Numbered from the stretch's first letter, positions 17,753 through 27,720 are shown. The stretch: 64,000 nt of DNA from Bacillus sp. FSL K6-3431 (GCF_038002605.1 NZ_JBBOCT010000001.1:4464001-4528000); one strand, 5' to 3'. The notes: a model not told the origin generated them from the letters alone. Program-made: numbers and translations.

Positions 17753-19503
17753 TGCAGCTTGCCAATAAACATCATCTAATAGGTGCTAAACAAAGCATTC
17801 GGCAAACTGCTGGAAAAAATGAATGGCTTCAACGAATACTGATTGTACTTGTCGTTTTGACATTACTCGTTGTATTAGTATTTCCACTGCTTGCTTTGTT
17901 TGTACAAGCATTTATTAGTACAGATGGTCACTTTGTGGGATTACAAAACTTTATCAAGTATTTTGGCACGCCTGCTCTTGTTCAGTCACTGAAAAATACC
18001 GTGTTTGTCTCATCGATTACAACAGCAATTTCTGTCATACTTGCGTTTGTTTATGCGTACTCTATCGTTCGTACTAATATGAAAGGAAAGGTGTTTTTTC
18101 GATACGCTGCTCTTTTACCCTTATTTGCTCCAACGATGATGCACGGAATTGCGCTTATGTATTTGTTTGGAAATCAAGGACTCATTACAAAAAGTCTTTT
18201 TCAATTATTACCTAATTTGAAATTTGAACTATACGGACCCATAGGAATTATACTAGCCGAAATTGTTTATACATTTCCACAAGCTTTTCTCATTTTTATA
18301 ATTGCCTTACAAGCAACCGATAACCGCCTATATGAGGCAGCAGATTCAATGGGGGCAAGTGCCTTCAAAAAATTCGTGACCATTACGTTACCATCAGTAA
18401 AGTATGGATTAATTAGTGCGATCTTTGTGGTATTTACGTTAAGCTTTACAGATTATGGGGCTCCAAAAATTGTTGGTGGCCAGTATAATGTATTGGCAAC
18501 AGATGTTTATAAGCAAGTAATTGGCCAGCAAAACATGGCGATGGGGGCTACAGTGGGGATGATTTTGATGTTACCAGCGCTTTTTGCCTTTGGTGTTGAT
18601 CAACTAGCCCAACGAAAGCAATCAGGGTTTCTATCATCAAGATCAGTACCTTATAAAACCAAGCGGAATAAAAAACGTGATGTTTTATCTTTGATGTATT
18701 GCTCGATCATTACATCATTAATTTTCTTACTTTTGTTCGCAGTAATAGTAGCAGCATGCGTTAAGAATTGGCCATACAATTTGAGCTTCACATTAGAGCA
18801 TTTTCAGTTTACTAGTTATTCAGGTGATGGATTTACTGCTTTTAAGAATAGTTTAATTATAGCTGGGTTAACAGCAATATTCGGGACAGTTTTTACATTT
18901 TCCTATGCTTATATCCTTGAAAAGTTCCGGCAATATACAGGCCTCCGTAAGCTAAGCTATTTCTTATCCATTCTGCCATTAGCAGTTCCGGGATTAGTTA
19001 TTGGATTAAGCTATATTTTCTTTTTTAGTCAATCTGAACTCTCTCTTTTTGGATTTGAGTTGACCAATCCATTTCAGTTTATTTACGGAACGATCGTGAT
19101 CGTTGTCATTGCAAATATTGTTCATTTTTATTCGGTCACATTTATTACTGCTACAACAGCATTAAAAAAATTAGATAAAGAGTATGAGCTAGTATCGGAA
19201 TCTATGGGGGTACCATTTTACAAAACATTTATAAAAATAACAGTACCCATGTGTTTGCCTGCCATTCTGGAAATGTGTATCTATTTTTTCGTTAATGCCA
19301 TGGTTACAGTCTCTGCTGTTATTTTCTTATACTCAGCAGACTTTAAACTAGCCGCCATTTCGATCGTGAATATGGATGATGCTGGAAACTTAGCTGCTGC
19401 AGCTGCAATGAGTGTATTCATTGTGATTACAAATATTAGTGTTCGAGCTCTATATGAGCTAATTACTAAGTATATTCGAAAGCGTTCAGTAATCTTAAAA
19501 TAA
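17752..19503 (+). CDS. Fused two-domain 2-aminoethylphosphonate ABC permease
   Basis: A 583-residue membrane protein with two homologous permease halves, each with an EAA loop (EAADSMGASAFKKFVTITLP in the first; SESMGVPFYKTFIKITVP in the second). About 12 hydrophobic segments are visible. The halves correspond to separate PhnU and PhnV subunits in enterics; the fused form is also known for FbpB-type iron transporters. Together with the ATPase and binding protein it imports AEP. The phnX gene follows 15 bp downstream. Confidence 0.86.
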   Translation: MQLANKHHLIGAKQSIRQTAGKNEWLQRILIVLVVLTLLVVLVFPLLALFVQAFISTDGHFVGLQNFIKYFGTPALVQSLKNTVFVSSITTAISVILAFVYAYSIVRTNMKGKVFFRYAALLPLFAPTMMHGIALMYLFGNQGLITKSLFQLLPNLKFELYGPIGIILAEIVYTFPQAFLIFIIALQATDNRLYEAADSMGASAFKKFVTITLPSVKYGLISAIFVVFTLSFTDYGAPKIVGGQYNVLATDVYKQVIGQQNMAMGATVGMILMLPALFAFGVDQLAQRKQSGFLSSRSVPYKTKRNKKRDVLSLMYCSIITSLIFLLLFAVIVAACVKNWPYNLSFTLEHFQFTSYSGDGFTAFKNSLIIAGLTAIFGTVFTFSYAYILEKFRQYTGLRKLSYFLSILPLAVPGLVIGLSYIFFFSQSELSLFGFELTNPFQFIYGTIVIVVIANIVHFYSVTFITATTALKKLDKEYELVSESMGVPFYKTFIKITVPMCLPAILEMCIYFFVNAMVTVSAVIFLYSADFKLAAISIVNMDDAGNLAAAAAMSVFIVITNISVRALYELITKYIRKRSVILK

Positions 19504-19518
19504 TGGAGGAATAATGAT

Positions 19519-20337
19519 ATGAATAAAATTGAGGGTGTTATGTTAGATTGGGCAGGAACTACAATAGATTATGGATGTTTTGCACCATTAAAAGTGTTTA
19601 TAGAAATTTTTGAACAAAGAGGTGTCACAATCACTTCAGAAGAAGCCCGTATACCAATGGGATTGCCTAAGATGGATCATGTACGAGCAATCCTAGAAAT
19701 GTCTAGAGTAAGGGATGAATGGCAAATTATTCATGAAAGTCTACCTACTGAGAAAGACATAGTGGAAATGTATCAAAACTTTGAAAGAATTTTATTTGAT
19801 GTGTTGCCTCAATATACAACACCAATACCTCATGTGATTGAGACGATTGCTACTTTGCGCGGTCGCGGATTAAAAATTGGTTCAACCACTGGTTATACAA
19901 AAGAAATGATGAAAGTAGTTGCTCCATTAGCGAAAGAAAAAGGATATTATCCTGATACTTTGTTTACACCTGATGATGTAAAAGCAGGGCGTCCTTATCC
20001 ATGGATGAGCTACTTGAATGCGATGGAGCTGGGAATTTATCCAATGAATAAATTTATAAAAGTCGGTGATACCATTTCTGATATTCATGAAGGGTTGAAT
20101 GCAGGTATGTGGACGGTAGGTGTTATCCTCGGCAGCAATGAGCTTGGGTTAACAGAGGAAGAAGTGATGTTGCTAGATAAACTGGAATTAAATAATCGTA
20201 TGGAAACTGTTCGCCAACGTATGAAGGAGGCGGGAGCACATTTTGTAATTGATCAATTTAATGAATTAGTATCTGTCATAGATAGAATTGAAAAAGATGT
20301 CAACACACCACCTATGAAATGTGAGGTAAACAAATGA
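19519..20337 (+). CDS. phnX: Phosphonoacetaldehyde hydrolase (phosphonatase)
   Basis: A 272-residue HAD-superfamily enzyme that splits the C-P bond of phosphonoacetaldehyde into acetaldehyde and phosphate. [12 protein letters not shown] supplies the nucleophile Asp10, and [11 protein letters not shown] carries Lys51, the Schiff-base lysine specific to this family. The cap domain and the [12 protein letters not shown] acid motif follow. The length matches characterised enzymes. GGAGG precedes the start. The stop overlaps the start of phnW (ATGA). Confidence 0.95.
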   Translation: MNKIEGVMLDWAGTTIDYGCFAPLKVFIEIFEQRGVTITSEEARIPMGLPKMDHVRAILEMSRVRDEWQIIHESLPTEKDIVEMYQNFERILFDVLPQYTTPIPHVIETIATLRGRGLKIGSTTGYTKEMMKVVAPLAKEKGYYPDTLFTPDDVKAGRPYPWMSYLNAMELGIYPMNKFIKVGDTISDIHEGLNAGMWTVGVILGSNELGLTEEEVMLLDKLELNNRMETVRQRMKEAGAHFVIDQFNELVSVIDRIEKDVNTPPMKCEVNK

Positions 20338-21449
20338 AAAATCCATATCTACTTTTGACTCCTGGTCCATTATCAACTTCCGAATCTGTTCGATCAGCCA
20401 TGTTAAGAGATTGGTGTACATGGGATACAGAGTATAATAGTATTGTTCAAGAAATTAGGAAAAGGCTTGTGGGATTAGCAGGTGTAAGGAGCGATGCGTA
20501 TACGAGTGTACTTATGCAAGGTAGTGGGACATTTACTGTAGAATCTGTCATTGGCACTGTCATCCCTAAAGAAACTGGCAAATTACTCGTAGTAATAAAC
20601 GGAGCCTATGGAAAAAGAATGGCAGAAATAGCAAAAATGTTAGACATTCCAACAATTGTTTGTGCTTTTGAAGAACATGAAACGATTAACATGGAACAAG
20701 TGATGATTTTATTAGAAGAACACCAAGATATCACTCATGTGGCAATGGTTCATTGTGAAACGACAACGGGGATATTGAATCCAATAAAGGAATTTTGTGA
20801 TGTGGCGAAAAGATATAATAAAGTAACGATTATTGATGCCATGAGTAGCTTTGGCGGCATGCCTATTATGATAGAAGATTTACAAATTGATTTTCTTATT
20901 AGCAGTGCAAACAAATGCATTCAGGGAGTACCAGGATTCGGTTTTGTTATTGCTAATCGGAAAAAGTTAGAAGAGTGTCAAGGGAATGCGAGATCACTTT
21001 CATTAGATTTGTATAGTCAATATAAAACGATGGAAGAGCATGGTGGGAAGTGGAGATTTACTTCACCTACCCACGTTGTACGAGCTTTTTATCAAGCGTT
21101 AATTGAACTAGAAGAAGAGGGGGGCATCATGGCCCGCCATCAACGCTATGTTGAAAATCAGTGGATCCTTGTAGAAGGGATGGTCAAATTAGGATTCAAG
21201 CCATTTTTACACAAGGGGATTCAATCACCTATCATTACGTCCTTTTATTATCCTAAAGTTTCTGATTTTCAATTTGAGCAATTTTATGGAAGCATTAAGG
21301 AAAAAGGCTTTGTGATCTACCCGGGAAAAATATCACAAGTAGACACGTTTCGGATAGGAAATATCGGGGAAGTGTATCCTAAAGATATTCACAGATTACT
21401 TGAAGCAATAGAGACTACGATTGCACTTGAAACGAAGGGAGTAAGATAA
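20334..21449 (+). CDS. phnW: 2-aminoethylphosphonate-pyruvate transaminase
   Basis: A 371-residue class V PLP aminotransferase that converts AEP and pyruvate to phosphonoacetaldehyde and alanine, feeding PhnX. The N-terminus [17 protein letters not shown] is diagnostic. The PLP lysine is Lys194 in [26 protein letters not shown] and IDAMSSFGG line the cofactor site. It is translationally coupled to phnX by a 4-base overlap. Together they yield acetaldehyde, alanine and phosphate from AEP. Confidence 0.95.
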   Translation: MKNPYLLLTPGPLSTSESVRSAMLRDWCTWDTEYNSIVQEIRKRLVGLAGVRSDAYTSVLMQGSGTFTVESVIGTVIPKETGKLLVVINGAYGKRMAEIAKMLDIPTIVCAFEEHETINMEQVMILLEEHQDITHVAMVHCETTTGILNPIKEFCDVAKRYNKVTIIDAMSSFGGMPIMIEDLQIDFLISSANKCIQGVPGFGFVIANRKKLEECQGNARSLSLDLYSQYKTMEEHGGKWRFTSPTHVVRAFYQALIELEEEGGIMARHQRYVENQWILVEGMVKLGFKPFLHKGIQSPIITSFYYPKVSDFQFEQFYGSIKEKGFVIYPGKISQVDTFRIGNIGEVYPKDIHRLLEAIETTIALETKGVR

Positions 21450-21523
21450 AAGACTTTTGTTTCGAGTCAACAAATGGATAAGGATTATGTATGAGGATAT
21501 AGTTGTAAAGGAGAGCATTAAGA

Positions 21524-22297
21524 ATGTCTTTACTATCAGAGGAAAGAAAACGTGTGATTATTGAACTGATTGATCAACATGGAAGGGTAAAAGTAAATAA
21601 TTTAGCTCGTGATTTTGAGGTTTCTACTGAAACGGTGCGTCGATACTTAGAAGCACTAGAAAATGAAAAAAAGTTAAAAAAAGTATATGGTGGAGCAGTA
21701 AAAATAGAACAAGAAGAAGAGCCAGCTTTATTTGAACGTGAAGTGTTGCGAATGGAGGAAAAGCAGCGAATTGCTGAAAAAGCTGTTTCCTTTATCGAAA
21801 ATGGGGATATGATTTTTATTGACGAAGGTAGTACGACTTTGCAAATGGTTCCGTATCTTTGCGCACTGTCTGATATTACTGTGATCACCAATTCATTTCC
21901 TGTTGCATCTTATCTAATAACGTTTTCCAATCAACGGAAGTTTAATGGAGAAACAATTTTTATAGGTGGGACGGTCAAAAACAATCATTTTCGAACATCC
22001 GGATCTCTTGCAGAAAGAATGGCCCAAGAATTTTTTGCAGATAAAGCATTTATTGCAATAGATGGCTTAGATCCATCTCGCGGTATCACTAGTTATGACA
22101 TAGAGAAGTCCATGATGACAAAGATTTATATGGAACAAGCCAGTGAAATATACGCGTTAGCAGATCATTCGAAAATAGGAAAGAAAGCAAATTATAAAAT
22201 GGCAGAATTAAAAGCGGTGGACAAAGTCTTATCGGATAGTGATATTCCTGATGATTGGACAATTTCTAATGATATATGTGAATGGATTAAATGCTAA
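21524..22297 (+). CDS. DeoR-family transcriptional regulator of the phosphonate operon
   Basis: A 257-residue protein with an N-terminal winged helix (VNNLARDFEVSTETVRRYLE, residues about 22-42) followed by KVYGGAV and a sugar-isomerase-like sensor domain (FIDEGSTTLQMVPYL, IFIGGTVKNN). DeoR regulators normally repress the adjacent operon and release on a phosphorylated intermediate. It is the last gene of the cluster, 74 bp after phnW, in the same direction. The phosphonate ligand role and the operator at 15470 are inferences from position. Confidence 0.82.
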   Translation: MSLLSEERKRVIIELIDQHGRVKVNNLARDFEVSTETVRRYLEALENEKKLKKVYGGAVKIEQEEEPALFEREVLRMEEKQRIAEKAVSFIENGDMIFIDEGSTTLQMVPYLCALSDITVITNSFPVASYLITFSNQRKFNGETIFIGGTVKNNHFRTSGSLAERMAQEFFADKAFIAIDGLDPSRGITSYDIEKSMMTKIYMEQASEIYALADHSKIGKKANYKMAELKAVDKVLSDSDIPDDWTISNDICEWIKC

Positions 22298-22454
22298 TTT
22301 GAATTTCAGAAGATGATAAAAAAACAAATGACGAAGTTGCGAAAAGGTTAAATCTAACAGTCAAACGAGCTGTCCGATAAGTAGGAAAATCGTTAAATTG
22401 GCTTTCTGCTGATTTTCATCTTGCTCTGATTTGAGAAAAATATCAGTTGATTGG

Positions 22455-23150
22455 AGTGGGGTGCGTTCAATTGACGTTTGGGAGCGCCTTTTTCGCGGGG
22501 AGGGTAAATCGGTAGCCGTTCGATTGACCTTAGTCGTGCTTTTTTTGCAGGGAGGGGCACTCGGAAGGCGTTCGAATGACCTTGGGAGTGCCTTTTTTGC
22601 AGTGAGGGTCACTCGGAAGGCGTTCGAATGACCTTGGGAGTGCCTTTTTTGCAGTGAGGGTCACTCGGAAGGCGTTCGATTGACCATAGTCCTGCCTTTT
22701 TTGCAGTGAGGGTCACTCGGAAGGCGTTCGATTGACCATAGTCCTACCTTTTTTGCAGTGAGGGTCACTCGGAAGGCGTTCGATTGACCATAGTCCTACT
22801 TTTTTTGCAGGGAGGGGCAATCGGTAGACGTTCGATTGACCTTGGGAGTGCCTTTTTTGCAGTGAGGGGCACTCGGAAGGCATTCGATTGACCTTACTCC
22901 TGCTTTTTTCGTAGTGAGGGGCAATCGGAAGGCGTTCGAATGACCTTGGGAGTGCCTTTTTCGCAGTGAGGGGCACTCGGAGATTTACCTTAGTCCGGCT
23001 TTTTTCACAGTGAGTCTATTGACCATAGTCCTGCTTTTTTCGCAGTGAGGGGCACTCGGAAGGCGTTCGATTGACCTTACTCCTGCTTTTTTCGTAGTGA
23101 GGGGATATCGAAGTGCGTTCAACGATCAGGTCGTGCCTTTTTCGCGATGA
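22455..23150. repeat. 52-bp tandem repeat array (about 13 units)
   Basis: The block TCGGAAGGCGTTCG recurs at 52-bp spacing (for example 22561 and 22613). Each unit also contains CTTTTTTGCAGTGAGG. Some units pair GAGTGCC with GGCACTC into a hairpin. One unit around 22980-23010 is shortened. The first unit starts next to GTTGATTGGAGTGGGG (22447), a start shared with the repeat at 32797. Open frames crossing the array are repeat artefacts. The 155 bp between the regulator stop and the array hold nothing else. Confidence 0.9.
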
Positions 23151-23215
23151 GGATAAAATGGAGAGGGTCTCCTAAAAAGCCAATTATATGACTTTGGATC
23201 CCCCCTTTTTGACTG

Positions 23216-23617
23216 TTATCTGGGAGTCGTGGGCTTTACGGTAATTGCAGGGGAAGATGTTGTTATGATACAGCCTTCAAGGTCCTGAGCGTGTATAAAT
23301 CCTAGATTAAGAGCAGACTTAATTTTTAAGGCGTCAGGCTTTTTTACGATCTGAATAAGATCATTCATTTTTAAAGCTTCTAACCTTTTAATGGTTTCTT
23401 CATCATCAAATTTCTCCGTATTTCTTATTTGTCTTTGTAGTTTATATCCATTTAAAGTGATTTCCCCTTTAGCAAGGGTTCCAATTTGATTATCAAAAAA
23501 GTCATGAAAGATCTTCTTTAGTTGATTCATTTCTGTTTCGATTTCTTTCTTCTTCTTATTAAGTTCATAATAATTTATTAGCAATTCTTCTGTCATCAGT
23601 GCATTAGTATTTTTCAA
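23216..23617 (-). CDS. Uncharacterised coiled-coil protein
   Basis: A 133-residue protein starting at TTG 23617, six bases after a strong GGAGGGAG. Residues 15-45 (ELNKKKKEIETEMNQLKKIF) form a predicted coiled coil; the middle is a compact mixed region (GEITLNGYKLQRQI) and the tail is Ser/Pro/Thr-rich. I do not recognise the family. It is convergent with the 52-bp array and has no operon partner. Confidence 0.6.
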   Translation of the reverse strand: MKNTNALMTEELLINYYELNKKKKEIETEMNQLKKIFHDFFDNQIGTLAKGEITLNGYKLQRQIRNTEKFDDEETIKRLEALKMNDLIQIVKKPDALKIKSALNLGFIHAQDLEGCIITTSSPAITVKPTTPR

Positions 23618-23879
23618 TAATCTCCCTCCAATAACAATCGATGGTCTATTTTATTGATGGATGATAGAAAATATTACTGATAAGTTTAGTGAAAATGGAG
23701 AATCATAGAAGAAATCTATTGAATATCTTTATGATTGAACATATTATGGAAAAATGAGTGGTTGTATATAATAAATAAGTAAGTACCATTTAAATATTCG
23801 CCCACCAGATAAGATAAGTTATCTATATATTATAATTGTTAAATTCATTTCCAATGATACATTAGAAATGATTATTAGA

Positions 23880-23929
23880 TTGATTTTATTTACCAAATCA
23901 TCCTTCTTTAAATAGGAAGATAAAATCAA
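23880..23929. repeat. Long AT-rich inverted repeat in the 23.6-24.1 kb gap
   Basis: TTGATTTTAT (23880-23889) and ATAAAATCAA (23920-23929) are exact inverted copies, with an inner CTTC/GGAAG pairing. It lies 157 bp before the amidohydrolase start, in a 469-bp intergenic region otherwise without recognisable content. No U tract follows. Confidence 0.5.
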
Positions 23930-24086
23930 GCTTCCGGTTTAAATGGACATCATCCATCTGAAAAATTTTAAGTTTATCGATGGTCATAAGGATCACGCGA
24001 GTACTACTTCGTATTTAAACTAATTCCTTTGCTTGTGGACAGTACATTACTTTATAAAAATAACTTTGGGAAAGTAGGATCCGGAT

Positions 24087-25310
24087 ATGTTGGGAACATC
24101 GTATTGGTTAAAGAATGTAAGATTAGAAAAAGATTATGTGGTAGAAGAAGGACAAGTCGTTGGTACTAAAACGGAGATTTGTCATATTAGAATTGAAGAC
24201 GGTACCATTGCTGAGATTACTGGGACTGAAGTGGAATTGCAAAGTAATCTTCCAAAATACAACTGTAAAGAGCTTTTGATGTTACCTTCATTCGAAGAAG
24301 CACATATTCATTTGGATAAAACTTACTTCGATGGACCTTGGAAAGCTGTAAAGCCTATATCTACTATCTTCGAACGAATAGAGGAAGAGAAAATATTACT
24401 CCCTAAATTACTACCTATGGCTAGACAACAAGCCGAAAGCATTTTAACATGTATACAACGATTCGGTTCTACACATGTCCGTAGCCATTGTAATATCGAG
24501 CATGTCAGTGGTCTGCGCCGTTTAGAGGCAACCAAGCAAGCATTGGACACTTTCTCCAGTAAAATATCATCTGAAATAGTAGCTTTTCCACAGCATGGAC
24601 TGCTTCGATCCGACTCAGTCCAACTCGTAAAACAATCTTTAGAAGAAGGTGCAACACATGTGGGTGGTGTTGATCCATATACAGTTGATGGAGATATGGA
24701 AAAGTCACTTCAGACGATGGTCGAATTGGCTGTTTTAAATAATGCAGGCATTGATATTCACTTGCATGATGGAGGGGAAGCAGGAAAACGAACACTAACA
24801 CGGCTTGCAGAATTGACCGAAGAATCTGGATTGCAAGGTAAAGTAACAGTTAGCCATGCTTTCTGGTTTGCAGGTGCCGAGCCGAATGATGCGGAAATAA
24901 TAGCTGAGCGAATGGCGTCACTTGGCATGTCCATCGCGTCTACGGTACCAATTGGAAGAACGACGATGCCGCTCATGATGTTACATAACAAAGGTGTAAA
25001 AGTAAAATTGGCAACAGATAGCCTTACGGATCACTGGTCTCCTTTTGGAACTGGAGATCAGTTAGAGAAAGTTGGACGGTTCTCGGAATTATATGGATGT
25101 ACTGATGAATTGTCGCTGTCTCAGTCCCTTGGATTTATTACTTCCGGAATAACACCCCTTAATGAAAAAGGTGAGCAAATATGGCCAAAGCAGGGAGATA
25201 CGGCGAACTTTATATTGGTTGAAGCCAGTTGTTCGGCGGAAGCGGTAGCCCGTAGGTCGGAGCGGCAAGCAGTTTGGTATGAAGGACGACTTGTAAGTGG
25301 TTCACTGTAG
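24087..25310 (+). CDS. Amidohydrolase, cytosine-deaminase-like
   Basis: A 407-residue metal-dependent hydrolase of the cytosine deaminase branch. Metal ligands are visible as EEAHIHLDKTYF (HxH near residue 73), VRSHCNIEH, IDIHLHDGG and the late Asp in LATDSLTDHWSPFG; VSHAFWF supplies a further His. The fold would deaminate or ring-open a pyrimidine or related heterocycle in the cytoplasm. ATG 24087 is used; the ribosome site (GTAGGAT) is modest. The next gene, under PyrR-type control, is a transporter, which supports a pyrimidine-related role, but the exact substrate is unknown. Confidence 0.78.
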   Translation: MLGTSYWLKNVRLEKDYVVEEGQVVGTKTEICHIRIEDGTIAEITGTEVELQSNLPKYNCKELLMLPSFEEAHIHLDKTYFDGPWKAVKPISTIFERIEEEKILLPKLLPMARQQAESILTCIQRFGSTHVRSHCNIEHVSGLRRLEATKQALDTFSSKISSEIVAFPQHGLLRSDSVQLVKQSLEEGATHVGGVDPYTVDGDMEKSLQTMVELAVLNNAGIDIHLHDGGEAGKRTLTRLAELTEESGLQGKVTVSHAFWFAGAEPNDAEIIAERMASLGMSIASTVPIGRTTMPLMMLHNKGVKVKLATDSLTDHWSPFGTGDQLEKVGRFSELYGCTDELSLSQSLGFITSGITPLNEKGEQIWPKQGDTANFILVEASCSAEAVARRSERQAVWYEGRLVSGSL

Positions 25311-25402
25311 TTATATGCGAAGGTAGTTTACTTTTGTATAGTTCAGATATTATTAAAAACCGAGGCAATCTTAGATAAAAATTGTATTCATGTAATTTTT
25401 GA

Positions 25403-25431
25403 TTGAAACCTGCTATTTAACGTGCTAGTAT
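25403..25431 (+). promoter_or_regulatory. Promoter of the PyrR-type leader
   Basis: TTGAAA (25403-25408), 17 bases, TAGTAT (25426-25431). The predicted start lies about 25 bases before the first PyrR-type element. Confidence 0.6.
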
Positions 25432-25460
25432 AAATATCGATATAACATTACCTTTAAATA

Positions 25461-25488
25461 CGGTCCAGAGAGGCCGAAAAGGGCGACT
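25461..25488 (+). promoter_or_regulatory. PyrR-binding RNA element 1 (anti-antiterminator)
   Basis: GGTCCAGAGAGGCCGAAAAG followed by GGCGACT reproduces the PyrR recognition hairpin, whose hallmark is TCCAGAGAGGCT with an A-rich loop. In Bacillus, UMP-bound PyrR stabilises this hairpin and so permits the downstream terminator (25528-25567). Confidence 0.78.
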
Positions 25489-25527
25489 AAATAGTCTTTG
25501 TACAATTTTTTATTTCGATGTACATTC

Positions 25528-25567
25528 ATGCCCTTTTGTCCTCTGCGACGGAAGGGCATTTGTTTTT
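25528..25567 (+). terminator. Attenuator terminator of the PyrR leader
   Basis: ATGCCCTT pairs with AAGGGCAT and is followed by TTTGTTTTTT. It is placed 40 bases after PyrR element 1. GTACA/TGTAC at about 25500-25524 may contribute to the alternative fold. Confidence 0.83.
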
Positions 25568-25677
25568 TACTTTTATTTTAAGATTTGAAAGTATCAGAGA
25601 TACAATTTTTGAAAAAAATTTTTTCTCTGCATTTCTTAAATTGTAGGAATCTGTATACGTAATACTCTTTTAAACAA

Positions 25678-25712
25678 AGTCCTGTGAGGCTTGAAAAGAG
25701 GATGGGTGACAT
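25678..25712 (+). promoter_or_regulatory. PyrR-binding RNA element 2
   Basis: AGTCCTGTGAGGCTTGAAAA followed by GAGGATGGGTGAC is a second match to the PyrR hairpin (TCCTGTGAGGCT variant). No terminator separates it from the carrier gene, whose start is 89 bp further on, so it may act at another level or be the remains of a second attenuator. Confidence 0.7.
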
Positions 25713-25800
25713 TTTTGTAAATGATTAATTACATTATCCATTCCTTCGATGCATCAAGAGCTTTATTTACTGTAAGAATAAAACTGGAGGGTGGAACAAG

Positions 25801-27003
25801 ATGAATTATCGTAATAAAACAGTTGTAGCGTCAACAGCGGGATTAACGTTAGAAGGCATGGATATCATGTTTATATCTTTTGCCATGTCAATGATTATTG
25901 CGGAGTTTAACATTGATTTAGCAACAGGCGGGCTAATTTCTTCTATTACTAATATCGGAATGCTTATTGGGGGAGTAGTCTTCGGTATTTTGGCAGATAA
26001 ATTTGGTAGAGTAAGAATTTTCACCTATACAATTATTTTGTTTGCAATAGGAACAGCATTAACAGGACTTGCAACTAGTATTGAGCAAGTCTATTTGTTC
26101 AGATTTATCGCAGGAATTGGTGCAGGAGGAGAGTATGGCATAGGTATGGCTCTTGTTGCGGAGGCATGGCCAAAGCATAAACAAGGTAGAGCTTCTTCAT
26201 ATGTAAGTATTGGTGCCCAAATTGGCGTTATACTAGCAGCGCTACTTAGTGCAATAATCCTCCCTACTTTGGGATGGAGAGCCCTGTTTTTCGTTGGAGT
26301 GCTTCCAGTTATTTTTGCTTTTATTGTTCGAAGGAATCTAGATGAATCTCCGGAATGGTTGGCTGCCCAAAAGCAGGAAAAGGTTGTCAATAAACAAAAG
26401 GAAGGTAAGTTGGCTCAATTGTTTAACAGCCCTAGAATAGCAATAACGACGGTCTCTTTAGCAATTATGGCAACTGTTCAGATTGCAGGATATAATGGAT
26501 TAATGATCTGGTTGCCTTCTATGCTTCAGGAATCACAAGGATTATCTGTTTCAAGTTCTGCACTTTGGACAATCAGTACTGCTGTAGGAATGATTATCGG
26601 TATGCTGACCTTTGGCCAATTCATGGATAGATTTGGAGCGAAGCGCTCCTTTGGGATTTTTCTGCTTGCCTCCGCATGTGCAGTATTTTTATACTCGTAT
26701 GCAACGGGTAGTGTCGGTGTATTAATTGGTGGCGCAATCGTCGGATTCTTTTCAAATGGAATGTTTGCGGGGTATGGAGCGTTGATAGGCAGTTATTATC
26801 CAGTTCAAATTCGAAGTACTGCCACGAATACGATATTTAACTTTGGTAGAGCGATAGGCGGCCTGTCGCCAATCCTTGTTGGTTATATACTGCAAAGCTA
26901 TGATATGACAGTAGCGATGCTCTATTTAGCAGTCCTATATTGTATATTGTTTATTGTGATGCTTAGCCTGAAGAATAATTCGTCTAGAACCATTACAGGT
27001 TAA
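25801..27003 (+). CDS. MFS transporter under PyrR-type control
   Basis: A 400-residue major facilitator with 12 hydrophobic segments. LADKFGRVRIF between helices 2 and 3 and MDRFGAKRSF in the second half are the duplicated MFS motif A; GAGGEYGIGMALVAEAWP matches the sugar/aromatic-acid symporter branch. GGAGGG precedes ATG 25801. The leader with two PyrR elements implies expression when UMP is low, so the substrate is probably a pyrimidine or precursor such as orotate or a substrate of the upstream amidohydrolase. That is inference: the family itself does not tell. Confidence 0.85.
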   Translation: MNYRNKTVVASTAGLTLEGMDIMFISFAMSMIIAEFNIDLATGGLISSITNIGMLIGGVVFGILADKFGRVRIFTYTIILFAIGTALTGLATSIEQVYLFRFIAGIGAGGEYGIGMALVAEAWPKHKQGRASSYVSIGAQIGVILAALLSAIILPTLGWRALFFVGVLPVIFAFIVRRNLDESPEWLAAQKQEKVVNKQKEGKLAQLFNSPRIAITTVSLAIMATVQIAGYNGLMIWLPSMLQESQGLSVSSSALWTISTAVGMIIGMLTFGQFMDRFGAKRSFGIFLLASACAVFLYSYATGSVGVLIGGAIVGFFSNGMFAGYGALIGSYYPVQIRSTATNTIFNFGRAIGGLSPILVGYILQSYDMTVAMLYLAVLYCILFIVMLSLKNNSSRTITG

Positions 27004-27165
27004 AAAAGTTTATGAATGGTGGATGCTATCAATATGAGATCATTTCCCTATTCAAAAAGATGCTCGATTTTCTACGTTTCAAGATTTGTAACGGATGCGT
27101 ATTATTTATTACCAGGGATAAAACTATCTCCTTTTTTATCCCATATACCTTAACAATCTTCACAA

Positions 27166-27206
27166 GGAAAAAGCATGGTCCGATTTAAATTGGACCATGC
27201 TTTTTC
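27166..27206. terminator. Strong bidirectional-looking terminator after the MFS gene
   Basis: GGAAAAAGCATGGTCC is mirrored exactly by GGACCATGCTTTTTCC with a 9-base centre, giving a T run on either strand. Confidence 0.9.
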
Positions 27207-27537
27207 CTTTATCCTTAAAGAGGTTGCTCAAATATCCGGGAAAATGATTGGGGAAACATATTGCTTATTACAGTTCATTTTTCCTTTCTTTTGAACCCGC
27301 TCTGAAAGGGGTGCACACGGAAAATTTTTTATTCATTTCGTATTTCATAAACTGTCTTTCCTGACGAACATTTAATTACCCGTCAGTGCAGTTTAACCGA
27401 TCTGACTGTATTGGTGATAGGCAAAGGCATCGTAAGCGCTAGTCTTCGATTCACACCTTTTTACATGTCAGCTATCAAGTTGCACTTTCACAAAAAATTA
27501 CCGCTTACTGCTCGGCATAACACTGTGTGAATAGAAC

Positions 27538-27720
27538 CTAATTTTCTCGGTTCTCGACGAGTGTACCAATTGCAAGTAAAGTAAATCTTCCGTCAAGGCT
27601 GTGCATTTCATCCGTGGAAGTCACTTGAAAAAGGGTTCTTTCCAGCGGTTGTTTCGCCTTGTACTCTACATATACCCGCTTAATATCGTGATAAACCAAT
27701 ATACCCAAAAAATAATACAC
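27538..27720 (-). pseudogene. Possible gene remnant in the 27.0-28.2 kb gap
   Basis: A 60-residue minus-strand frame with protein-like composition (YVEYKAKQPLERTLFQVTST, then LDGRFTLLAIGTLVENREN), but no ribosome site and only a GTG start. I do not recognise it. The rest of the 1.2-kb gap holds the terminator at 27166, a CTGACG/CGTCAG hairpin (27361-27386) and the sigma-D promoter at 27871. Confidence 0.25.

Noticed and set aside
22361..22976. Minus-strand open frames of 83-87 residues with repeats such as TAKKALPRSFERLP
   Set aside because: They arise because stop codons are scarce in the 52-bp repeat. There is no ribosome site and frame is not kept between units.
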